NCBI GenBank assembly: GCA_002441045.1
Contig: DJWQ01000060.1
Location: forward strand, 1 to 12,377
Direction of reading: 5' to 3'
DNA from: Firmicutes bacterium UBA6226
GTDB taxonomy: Bacteria; Bacillota_A; Clostridia; Peptostreptococcales; Acidaminobacteraceae
Length of the DNA stretch: 12,377 bases
In this document: positions 1 to 7,007 of the stretch, piece after piece
Layout: every line of letters starts with the position of its first letter
Numbering within the stretch: the first letter of the stretch is position 1
The notes under the pieces: generated by a model
Seen by the model: only the letters and a program-made list of their open reading frames with translations
What the model was told of the DNA's origin: nothing
The model's database searches: none
Made by a program: the position numbers and the translations under genes

Positions 1-23
1 TCTTTATAGCTATTGACTTCCAT
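1..23 (-). CDS. Start of a gene cut by the window edge
   Basis: Only the first seven or so codons are visible (Met-Glu-Val-Asn-Ser-Tyr-Lys). The start is the ATG at 23, seven bases after a clear AGGAGG (31-36); another in-frame ATG at 29 is too close to that site to be preferred. The gene follows the SF2 helicase stop at 38 with 14 bases between, so it is probably the next gene of the same operon. The product cannot be judged from this fragment. Confidence 0.5.
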
Positions 24-37
24 GTACATCCCTCCTT

Positions 38-1264
38 TCACCACTTAACGTACTTAGTCTCGTTGAAGTTCTTCTTGTCTTTAAGAGCCTTGCTAATAGC
101 CAGATCGATTCCGCTCCTAGTTTTCAAGTGGTAGTAATATAAATCTTTAAAGGACGTATTAAGTCTATCTGTTCTCCCGGCCGCTTGAGTCATAACTTTG
201 TAGGAATAGTTCTGTGAGTAAAACACGATTGTATCAGTCTTGATGCAGTTCCATCCTTCACAACCAGCAGTATATTGGACGAGATATACCCAACTCTTAC
301 TATTCGGTATTGGTTGATGTTTGTGACCGTTCCATTCGGCGACTTCTACATCTTCGCCATAACCAAGATTTTTGAGTATATCCAACTCGTAATCAAAGTT
401 ATAAAATATGATCACTTTAGGATGCTTTTCAAAGATTTCTAAAACAGCCACTTGCCTGGATTCATCAGAATTCACGATTTTACGCCAGACATAACAAAGC
501 CCACCGGCGTTAACGATGGGTTCGTTTTTATATGGGTCCCAGCGAGTTCTAGTAGCATCCTTATACTTTTCTACACTATAAGAAACGTACACATCTTTGT
601 GATGAGCTATTGTCTCTCGCTTGAAGTCCATCGTTACAAGAATAGATCGTCTTAAACGAATCAACCTACCGGTATTAAGATAACGGTCGACCTTTGGAAA
701 CTTACTGAACCGGCTGTATACGATATGTTCTCTTGTGAACTCCGTTCGATTTTTGTAGAAGTCGTTCGCAATAAAGACCGGAATATAATCCTGCCAGGTG
801 TCACCGGGAGTTGCGGACAACAGAATCCAATCGTTACTCTTCGTGATCTTAAGGAAGGACTTTACCCATGCTCCGCTTCCGATTACTCGCTGCTCATCAA
901 ATATGAAGAAAGCGTCTTTGACGTCGATATATTTTCCAATATTGTTCCAGCTATCGACAACCACCTTTTGACCATGGTAGATATTAATTTCCGGATGAAT
1001 AGAAAGAAGGAAGGGCGAAAGCTCACCCTCCCATTCTAATGTATCTCTTTTTCTTGCAGTTGTGATGATATATAAGTCCTTAGGAGGATTATCCATCGGA
1101 ATATGATTACCACCAGTCAAGCTGTTTGGATCTCCACCATTTTGGAGATAGTAGTAGGATAAGGCGGTTAAACTTTTCCCCGAACCGACACCGCCACAAA
1201 GAACGCAGCCATTTTTCATCTGCTGGACAGCTTTTATCTGGTAATCAAATAACTTAATGGACAT
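38..1264 (-). CDS. SF2-type DEAD-like DNA helicase/translocase (phage replication or recombination)
   Basis: A 408-aa protein with the motif series of superfamily 2 helicases. It has a Q-like Tyr8-Gln9, Walker A GGVGSGKS at 24-31, motif II Asp123-Glu-Gln-Arg (DEQR rather than DEAD/DEAH), motif III SAT at 150-152, a motif V-like YTAGCEGWN near 331-339, and motif VI QAAGRTDR at 360-367 with two arginines. Such proteins couple ATP hydrolysis to movement on or unwinding of DNA, and compact versions are common beside phage polymerases. The open frame begins at a TTG (1267), but the ATG at 1264 is the better start: it lies seven bases after GGAGG and overlaps the stop of the HNH gene as TGATG, so the two are translationally coupled. 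No extra nuclease domain is visible. Helicase assignment is firm; the exact role (replication, recombination or repair) is inferred from context. Confidence 0.9.
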   Translation of the reverse strand: MSIKLFDYQIKAVQQMKNGCVLCGGVGSGKSLTALSYYYLQNGGDPNSLTGGNHIPMDNPPKDLYIITTARKRDTLEWEGELSPFLLSIHPEINIYHGQKVVVDSWNNIGKYIDVKDAFFIFDEQRVIGSGAWVKSFLKITKSNDWILLSATPGDTWQDYIPVFIANDFYKNRTEFTREHIVYSRFSKFPKVDRYLNTGRLIRLRRSILVTMDFKRETIAHHKDVYVSYSVEKYKDATRTRWDPYKNEPIVNAGGLCYVWRKIVNSDESRQVAVLEIFEKHPKVIIFYNFDYELDILKNLGYGEDVEVAEWNGHKHQPIPNSKSWVYLVQYTAGCEGWNCIKTDTIVFYSQNYSYKVMTQAAGRTDRLNTSFKDLYYYHLKTRSGIDLAISKALKDKKNFNETKYVKW

Positions 1265-1767
1265 CAATCAACCTCCTCAAAGCGATACCCGAGGTGTGAT
1301 TTTACCTTTCCAAGTAAGCAAGCTGAAATAGCGCTCTTATGGCCGCCTATATATTCAGCACACTCCGTAATACTTTGGAATATCTCTCCGGTTTCTAATA
1401 TTCGTACTTTCTTTGATGGATGTGGTCGAGGAGGGAGTCTATATGGAATAAACAAACCAGTTTTAATCGCGTGTCTTGTATTTTCCGAGTGTTTACACCA
1501 CTCTAGATTACCTATAAAATTGTTTTCTTTATCTCCATCGATATGATTGATTTCAAATTCTTCATAATCACAATCAAAAAAAGCAGCAGCTACAAGCCGA
1601 TGAATATATCTGGGATGATGTTTAGATTTACTAAATAACTTAATCTGTTGATATCCATTTTTTGTGGTGTAAGATTTCATTATTGTATTTGTTTTTAAAC
1701 TTCGAACACGCCCATAATTACTAACTTCGTAGTCATTAAAATCTTTAACTGGTAGCCAAGTTTCCAT
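1264..1767 (-). CDS. Free-standing HNH homing endonuclease (NUMOD4-HNH-NUMOD1 type)
   Basis: A 167-aa protein with three recognisable parts. Residues 4-24 carry the NUMOD4 pattern (W-x-PV-x-DF-x2-YEVSN-x-GRVRSL). Residues 56-100 carry an HNH_3-type nuclease core (HRLVA at 56-60, INHIDGDK at 73-80, Asn82-Asn83, NLEW at 87-90, Asn96 and His100). Residues 118-165 resemble a NUMOD1 DNA-binding helix segment. Proteins of this make-up cut DNA site-specifically and spread themselves or an intron; no intron or intein boundary is visible here, so it is probably free-standing. The ATG at 1767 follows AGGAGG (1775-1780) at a good distance. Its last codons (GAG GAG GTT GAT TGA) contain the ribosome binding site of the helicase, and the stop overlaps the helicase ATG, so it is fully built into the operon. 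A hairpin terminator lies just upstream. Confidence 0.92.
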   Translation of the reverse strand: METWLPVKDFNDYEVSNYGRVRSLKTNTIMKSYTTKNGYQQIKLFSKSKHHPRYIHRLVAAAFFDCDYEEFEINHIDGDKENNFIGNLEWCKHSENTRHAIKTGLFIPYRLPPRPHPSKKVRILETGEIFQSITECAEYIGGHKSAISACLLGKVKSHLGYRFEEVD

Positions 1768-1784
1768 TATATATCCTCCTTTCG

Positions 1785-1827
1785 TAAAAATATAAAAAGC
1801 CCGAAAAGTCGTTAAACGATTCGGGCT
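1785..1827 (-). terminator. Rho-independent terminator or attenuator after the SSB-like gene
   Basis: On the minus strand AGCCCGAA (1827-1820) pairs perfectly with TTCGGGCT (1805-1798). An inner TCGT/ACGA pairing is also possible, and a T-rich tract follows (1797 down to about 1785). It lies about 20 bases beyond the stop of the SSB-like gene. Only about 17 bases separate the stem from the ribosome binding site of the HNH gene, leaving no room for a separate promoter. Confidence 0.8.
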
Positions 1828-1846
1828 CTTCTTTTAACGGATCTGT

Positions 1847-2329
1847 TTAAAATGGTTCTTCCTCAGGACCCTCTGCTTCTGTATATTTAGCTGCAAATTC
1901 ATCCTCTTCGATGGTAACATACATGGTTTTTAAATAAGCCTTAATACCGGATTTATTATTTACAGTCCACGAATAGGGCCTGATGGTCAAATCTACATTG
2001 CGGATCTCAGCAAAATCCAACGTATCAATTGACTCGTTATCGAGAGGAGTCTGAGCTTTTCGTGTAACCATAATTACTTTTGGTGGAATGTTCATGAAGC
2101 TTACCGCAACCTGGAGATAATGTTTCACTTCATCGCCCTCATCACGAGGAGCTAGAATTCTCACATTCCAACCGTCCTCAGCCAACCTCTGAGCTTGTTC
2201 CGGGTCATCGATGATGACACAGAAGTTACGGTTACCAGCTCGATTATACTTTGTCTCCTTACCTGAGAAGTTTCTGAAAATGATACGGGCATTTTCGATG
2301 ATGATATTGTCTATGTTTTTATAAGACAT
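1847..2329 (-). CDS. Probable phage single-stranded DNA-binding protein (SSB-like tail)
   Basis: A 160-aa protein of a family I recognise from gut-type phages beside replication genes, usually left unnamed. It begins with a strand-rich region ([15 protein letters not shown] at 9-23) and has several short beta-like segments to residue 140, compatible with an OB-type fold, though I cannot prove the fold by eye. The C-terminus ([10 protein letters not shown], 151-160) is acidic and ends in Pro-Phe, closely resembling the acidic tip by which bacterial and phage SSBs recruit partner proteins. The ATG at 2329 was chosen over one at 2362 because it follows AAAGGGG at normal spacing and lies two bases after the upstream gene's stop. 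It sits between the replicase and the SF2 helicase and is followed by a hairpin terminator. ssDNA-binding is an inference from context, size and tail; a recombination mediator is an alternative. Confidence 0.68.
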   Translation of the reverse strand: MSYKNIDNIIIENARIIFRNFSGKETKYNRAGNRNFCVIIDDPEQAQRLAEDGWNVRILAPRDEGDEVKHYLQVAVSFMNIPPKVIMVTRKAQTPLDNESIDTLDFAEIRNVDLTIRPYSWTVNNKSGIKAYLKTMYVTIEEDEFAAKYTEAEGPEEEPF

Positions 2330-2331
2330 AA

Positions 2332-2867
2332 TTATTCCCCTTTCGTATAATTTTTTTGACATGGTGCTTTTGCTATTTGTCCATCTGCTTGTAATAAAAC
2401 ATGTTCACAAGGACATTTATCTCGCATATTACCTGAAACATGAATGGATATCTCTTTCAGATTCTCACCTCTACCTTTTGGAACAAATTTTAGAAGATTG
2501 ATCTTGGTTCCTTCATTAACTTTAATCGGATTATCAAAACATTTAGAAGATAAACAAATATTTGCTTCAACATTTATTCCATTGTTGAGAACACGAGCAT
2601 TATATTTGATCTGCTCCAATGCATTCGTGTAAACCCACACGTTTTTTGTCCTACTTTGGCAGGCTTTAAGTATAAGATAAAAGTCGGGATGCGCTAATGG
2701 TTCACCACCTGATATATTTATTCTATCGCAATGACCCACATTATTTTTTTTTTCAAGAAGTCTAATATTGTCTTTAATGCCAAATGTTCACCTTTGGGGG
2801 TAGCATCTGTTGAACAATAATCGCAATTATTCGGACAATATTGGGTTATCTCAATAGTATACTCCAT
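2332..2867 (-). CDS. Radical SAM protein, split by a -1 frame change at an A10 run
   Basis: Reading from the ATG at 2867 gives [10 protein letters not shown] followed by Cys11-Pro-Asn-Asn-Cys15-Asp-Tyr-Cys18, the CxxxCxxC motif that binds the radical SAM 4Fe-4S cluster. This frame stops after 49 codons at 2718. Shifting by -1 within the ten A residues at 2744-2753 continues into the frame that encodes [14 protein letters not shown] (the GGEP SAM-binding motif) and runs to the stop at 2332, giving about 178 aa. The end has a CxC and a later Cys ([19 protein letters not shown]), like a reduced SPASM-type cluster site. The halves match one gene, so this is programmed or transcriptional slippage, a broken gene, or a base missing from the assembly. 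The ribosome binding site is a moderate AAAGGA. The reaction is unknown; QueE-type 7-deazaguanine synthesis and peptide or nucleotide modification are possible, but no partner gene is seen. Confidence 0.75.
2744..2753 (-). promoter_or_regulatory. A10 slippery run joining the two radical SAM frames
   Basis: Ten consecutive A residues on the coding strand, containing A AAA AAA heptamers of the type that support -1 ribosomal slippage (as in dnaX) and also RNA polymerase slippage. The frame upstream carries CxxxCxxC and the frame downstream carries GGEP; adding one A, or slipping by -1, fuses them. I did not identify a convincing stimulatory stem-loop or upstream Shine-Dalgarno by eye. Confidence 0.55.
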
Positions 2868-2894
2868 GTTTCTTTTTTCCTTTCATATTCTGTT

Positions 2895-5800
2895 CTAAAA
2901 TGGCATACATTCATAACCAGCATCGCATATTAATTTTTCGTCAATTTCCCGAGTTTTTTCCCAATGCTTACATCCTTGACAATCGGTCTTACCGCACAAC
3001 ATGTCGTCCCAAGGAGGTTTTTCAGAAATATAAGGATCATCCGAAACAAACCATTCGAAATCGCCAAACTTCGAAATAGATTCCACAGCTTCATCGACCA
3101 TCTTGTCATAGTAAGACCTATCGACATCGGCCTCTTTTTCTAACTCGCTAACCATTTCGGACTCCAACCACCTGTAGCCTTTGGAGCCGGTAGCGGCAGC
3201 GTAACCTTTTTTTTCGGTTTTTTTGTTGAGTGTTTCTCTGAGCAGAATTCCTCCACCACACCCATCCTTAATTGGACAGAATTGACCAACCTTTCCTATA
3301 AAACGATAGTTATGTTCATCTTTTGGCAAGGACTCATTCATATCCAAATATAAGGCTGAGGTTACAGACTTGGTTTCACACATGTCCTCAAATATGATTT
3401 CTTCTTTACTGAAGAGTTTCTTGAACACATATGGAATCTGGAACTGAGTTCCGGTCGCAGTCCATTCGCCGGCGTGCTTACCATCTTTATATTTCGCAAT
3501 ATAAACCGCATCATTGACCAAACAGAATCTGTCGTACGTAGCCTCGTGTTCAAAGGTGTAGCCATACTGCTTACCATAATCCATAACAAACTTGATAATT
3601 TCCGGAGTAGCATCGGGAATTTTGATAGAGTCGGTCTTAACATGAGCAACAATAAAACCCCGTTTTTGCACCTCGTGTTTGAGGTTAATCATAAACAGGG
3701 CTCCACGTTTTGCTACGATATTGTCCTTGTTGCGAGAATCTCGGAATGGGTTATCAAAGCTTGCCGATGTAAGACCATATACTGAGTTGATTGCGATCTT
3801 TAGAGCCGTAGCCAAATCTGATGCCGCGTTCTCATCGGTTAAGTATTTAGCCAACGCTCCGCCCAGCATTTTTCTGGCTTTGTCAAAATCTTTATGTTTT
3901 ATTGCCATACGAGCATCCAAAATATCTTTGAATCTCTGCGTGTATTCCTCTCCAAAGAGTTTCTCAGCGACAATACTGCTAGGATGCATCGAAGCAACAT
4001 CCAACAACGCAACGTTACCATACATACCAGGCTCAGAATATACATATCCACCTTCGCCAGCTTCCTCGTCACGATAAGTTGACTTACCACCCTCAAACTT
4101 ATAACCAGGAAATATAGGTCTTCCTTTTTCATCGAAGATAGTATACTCGTCTCCAAATTCACTGTAGAAAATATCATTCTCTGTAACATGGTCTATACTT
4201 ATTCCAGTTAACTGGGCAGCATCTTCAGTCATTTCGCCCATGTTGCGGTAGTTGAATTGGTCTTGCGGTTTTCTGTTACTTCCAAATATAATTCGAGTGG
4301 TTAAAGTGTTTGTGGTATCATTAACCGTCATACCGGCGACATCAGCTAGGATTTGTCTTGCCAAGAAATCGGATTTTCTAGCGTTGAACGTAGCCTCGGT
4401 TGCTATAACATCGTTGTCACAATACTCAGCAACTTTTGTCCACATTTCTTCTGGCACCGGTTTATCCCATGGGAGACCAAGCTCCTGATGGTGGATGCCA
4501 AGTTCTATTTCGAACTTCTTAAGACCTTGCTTCTTGCTGGAGAAATCGTAAACGTCCGTATAAGATACGTTATAGGCTTCCCCAAAGAAACAATTCGCGC
4601 TACCGGAGATAATCTTCTGAGACAGGTTGTAGAGCTGCTCATTTGTATAACCCATCAATCGAGCATACAAAATATGATTATCATACCTTCGGCAATTGAA
4701 TCCAACCAATCTGAATCTCATAAGATCTTCAATTTCGGTCGGAGTAGGGTTAATCATCCGCACAACCGGTTTTCCTTCACCTTCAATTTTCCAATTCACC
4801 AAAAACAGGTTAGGGAATACCTCCACATCATAGAAAACCAACTTAGCATCCTCGTTTTTTCCTCCTGTGGATGGGTCTGCTGATTTAAACTGCATCTTGT
4901 TTACTAATTTAATACAATAATCGGCCTGGTTAGTGCTGCTTGCTGCAAATGCCAATACTGCATTACGCATATCTGTAATGTCATAATTTAAGTCGCTGGT
5001 ATGCGCATCTTCCAGTATTTTATAAATGAAATCGATACTGGGCTTAGTACCTGGATGTATCTCTTTGTTGAGATTTCGTTTGATCAGTGTTCTAAGCCCT
5101 TTCTCGCTTTTTATGGCTTCAAAATTTACCATTTTGTTTTCTCCTTTCAGTGGTAAACCAGAACTAATAGTCGAGATGGGTAAGTCGTTGCATTTTGACA
5201 ATTTTCGTCTCAATGAACTTTTCCCAATGAACACCTTAACTTCTATGTAGTCATCATAAACTCGGCTCAGTTTTGAGACGTCTCCAGTGTAAATATAATG
5301 CAGGTGTATTCCTGCACCACTCTTACTAAGCTCCGCATATGTAGGCGGCCATTTACTTGCTTCTTCGATGTTCTTTTCAAAAGATTTATTACCTTCTCCA
5401 TCTGGAATATCGAAGTCAATGACAATATGGTTTTCCGGGACTCTAACGTAGTGAATCCTAGATGTATTTAGCTCAGATAGTTTTGATGTCACATCATCCC
5501 ATTTATCAAATGGGGTTTTCTTCGATGTGGCGTACTGAGCAAGACAATTGGCACACTCCTTATCAAATATAGATTTCGTACTGGTAAATTTAATCAGAGG
5601 TACTTTTACTTGTTCCTCTTTTTCGTCGAGGTTGCTTTCTTCAAATTTTTCCGTCCGAAATCCGCTATAGTAACTTCGAACCCTAGATCCATCATCAAAA
5701 TTAAATCGATCCTTGTAATCCCGGAAATAATTCCTAAGCTCCTCCTTAAAGATTCTTTGCGAATATGGAAATGCTACCTTTGCCTCATCGCAGTAAGTTT

Positions 5801-6938
5801 TATACATTTCCCAAGCGGCTTTAAGAGTGGTTCCATCTTCCTTCTTGAACACATGGTATGAGTCAATAACGAAGTTGTAGAAATCGTTAGATGCACCAAG
5901 CATAGCCACTGGAATATAATCGTCGTACTTACCGGGATTACTCAAATATATCTCTTGGCAGTGACAAGCAATTGCCCCCAGCTCAAAACCGACCTGCTTC
6001 ACGATTGTTTTATACTCCTTTGGGTTTAACTTATCGCCGGAAGGGGATACGTCAATTAGCCTTCGGATGAGACCTGATTTCGCATCTGTAATTTTTACCG
6101 GCTTATTTGTGCCCAGGAACAGAAAACATTTAAATCGATTAGAGTAGGTCGATTTGAATTTCTCGTTTACCGTCATAAGCTCATGGGAAACAAGACTATT
6201 CAACCTCGTATTGTCTTCGATTTTAGAGAGGTCACCATCGTGTTGAATTGCTACAAGCGGATTGGCTTTAAACGCTTCTAGAGCAAAAGAGTTACTGGAC
6301 GAACCAAGAGCCCTCGCGTCAAATACCGAATAATACCCTTCAAATAACTGTTGGATGATATTGAGTATTGTAGATTTACCGGTTCCAGCTGCACCATACA
6401 GAACCATAAATTTCTGCAATTTCTTAGAATCTCCGGATACAATTGACCCGATCGCCCACTCAATCTTATGTCGCTCTTCCTCTACGTACAGAGTGGACAT
6501 CAGCTTGTCATAGGCAGACAAATCGCCAGCTTCAAGCGGATAACTCAGCTTTTTACTGGCGTAATCTTTTTTATCGGTTTTGTAGTTGGAAAATATAAGT
6601 TTCTCATCCAACATATGAAAGTGGTCTCTCATCTGCTTCTGACAATATTTATGCCAAGAGTCAATCATTCCAGACTCAGCGTCCCACATATGCAGAACCT
6701 TAATATTAGAGTCAAACTTCTGGCGGTTTTCTTCCGCATATTTATCTAATTCACGATCTATCAGCTGTAAAGCGTCATGCTCATCTGTAGACCATAAACC
6801 GCGTTCTTCAATCCAGATAGCGTAAAAATCACCGCCTCTAATCATGAGATCTGAGCTTTTTTTGATGATGAACTTTGGATAGATTTCTATTACACCACGC
6901 TTTGTACTGCGTGTTGAAATCATTAGAAAGTCAATCAT
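2895..6938 (-). CDS. Giant replicase: SF3 helicase - PrimPol primase - exonuclease - family B DNA polymerase fusion
   Basis: A 1347-aa protein in one uninterrupted frame. Residues 1-430 resemble a D5-like SF3 helicase: Walker A GAAGTGKST at 182-190, acidic Walker B-like stretch near 228-236, motif C FLFLGTNKP at 272-280 and an arginine pair at 292-293. Residues 455-600 resemble an archaeo-eukaryotic PrimPol: IDFDIPD with Asp508 and Asp510, SGAGIHLHY at 540-548 with His545, and a possible third acidic residue at Glu566. Residues 603-690 are helical, like a primase C-terminal domain. A DnaQ-type exonuclease follows (Asp704/Glu706; Asn748...Asp753; Tyr839-x3-Asp843). The polymerase core has motif A DVASMHPSS from Asp980, motif B KIAINSVYG at 1047-1055 and motif C KTDS at 1101-1104. 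A Cys cluster ends the protein (1315, 1320, 1323, 1338, 1344). The ATG at 6938 has GAGGAG at a long 11-base spacing and follows a coupled 20-aa ORF. Domain assignments are by motif; the PrimPol one is the least certain. Confidence 0.87.
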   Translation of the reverse strand: MIDFLMISTRSTKRGVIEIYPKFIIKKSSDLMIRGGDFYAIWIEERGLWSTDEHDALQLIDRELDKYAEENRQKFDSNIKVLHMWDAESGMIDSWHKYCQKQMRDHFHMLDEKLIFSNYKTDKKDYASKKLSYPLEAGDLSAYDKLMSTLYVEEERHKIEWAIGSIVSGDSKKLQKFMVLYGAAGTGKSTILNIIQQLFEGYYSVFDARALGSSSNSFALEAFKANPLVAIQHDGDLSKIEDNTRLNSLVSHELMTVNEKFKSTYSNRFKCFLFLGTNKPVKITDAKSGLIRRLIDVSPSGDKLNPKEYKTIVKQVGFELGAIACHCQEIYLSNPGKYDDYIPVAMLGASNDFYNFVIDSYHVFKKEDGTTLKAAWEMYKTYCDEAKVAFPYSQRIFKEELRNYFRDYKDRFNFDDGSRVRSYYSGFRTEKFEESNLDEKEEQVKVPLIKFTSTKSIFDKECANCLAQYATSKKTPFDKWDDVTSKLSELNTSRIHYVRVPENHIVIDFDIPDGEGNKSFEKNIEEASKWPPTYAELSKSGAGIHLHYIYTGDVSKLSRVYDDYIEVKVFIGKSSLRRKLSKCNDLPISTISSGLPLKGENKMVNFEAIKSEKGLRTLIKRNLNKEIHPGTKPSIDFIYKILEDAHTSDLNYDITDMRNAVLAFAASSTNQADYCIKLVNKMQFKSADPSTGGKNEDAKLVFYDVEVFPNLFLVNWKIEGEGKPVVRMINPTPTEIEDLMRFRLVGFNCRRYDNHILYARLMGYTNEQLYNLSQKIISGSANCFFGEAYNVSYTDVYDFSSKKQGLKKFEIELGIHHQELGLPWDKPVPEEMWTKVAEYCDNDVIATEATFNARKSDFLARQILADVAGMTVNDTTNTLTTRIIFGSNRKPQDQFNYRNMGEMTEDAAQLTGISIDHVTENDIFYSEFGDEYTIFDEKGRPIFPGYKFEGGKSTYRDEEAGEGGYVYSEPGMYGNVALLDVASMHPSSIVAEKLFGEEYTQRFKDILDARMAIKHKDFDKARKMLGGALAKYLTDENAASDLATALKIAINSVYGLTSASFDNPFRDSRNKDNIVAKRGALFMINLKHEVQKRGFIVAHVKTDSIKIPDATPEIIKFVMDYGKQYGYTFEHEATYDRFCLVNDAVYIAKYKDGKHAGEWTATGTQFQIPYVFKKLFSKEEIIFEDMCETKSVTSALYLDMNESLPKDEHNYRFIGKVGQFCPIKDGCGGGILLRETLNKKTEKKGYAAATGSKGYRWLESEMVSELEKEADVDRSYYDKMVDEAVESISKFGDFEWFVSDDPYISEKPPWDDMLCGKTDCQGCKHWEKTREIDEKLICDAGYECMPF
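5130..5148 (-). promoter_or_regulatory. Internal ribosome binding site and ATG within the replicase
   Basis: Inside the replicase frame, GAAAGGAG (5148-5141) is followed after eight bases by an in-frame ATG at 5132 (Met603). It falls exactly at the boundary between the PrimPol part and the PriCT-exonuclease-polymerase part. Its match to the Shine-Dalgarno consensus is as good as that of most true starts in this window. Initiation here would give a 745-aa exonuclease-polymerase without the helicase and PrimPol domains. Alternatively it is a relic of two formerly separate genes, or chance. Confidence 0.5.
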
Positions 6939-6944
6939 CGCACT

Positions 6945-7007
6945 TTATTCTCCTCTCATGCGTTTAAACTCCTCAATCTCTTTGCTGAGTTCTCCAATTT
7001 CAACCAT
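6945..7007 (-). CDS. 20-aa ORF coupled to the replicase
   Basis: A 20-codon frame beginning at the ATG at 7007 (Met-Val-Glu-Ile-Gly-Glu-Leu-Ser...) and ending at a TAA at 6945. It has an AAAGGAGG site nine bases before the ATG, and its ATG overlaps the stop of the 71-aa gene as TAATG. Its last codons (AGA GGA GAA) contain the ribosome binding site of the replicase, whose ATG lies six bases further on. The peptide is charged and helical in character, with no membrane segment. It may be a real micro-protein or simply a leader ORF that couples replicase translation to the upstream gene. No family is recognised. Confidence 0.5.
   Translation of the reverse strand: MVEIGELSKEIEEFKRMRGE

Noticed and set aside
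725..1039. Plus-strand open frame of 104 codons
   Set aside because: It is antisense to helicase motifs with clear coding constraint and has no start signal.
1264..1767. Group I intron or intein housing the HNH gene
   Set aside because: Neighbouring genes are intact with their own starts and stops, and no intein splice motifs or intron core segments were recognised.
4353..4883. Plus-strand open frame of 176 codons
   Set aside because: It lies entirely opposite the exonuclease-polymerase part of the replicase, has no convincing ribosome binding site and encodes a composition typical of an antisense shadow.
2895..5132. Family A DNA polymerase as an alternative for the replicase C-terminus
   Set aside because: The motifs DVASMHPSS, KIAINSVYG and KTDS follow family B order and chemistry; no HDE motif or family A finger helix signature was seen.
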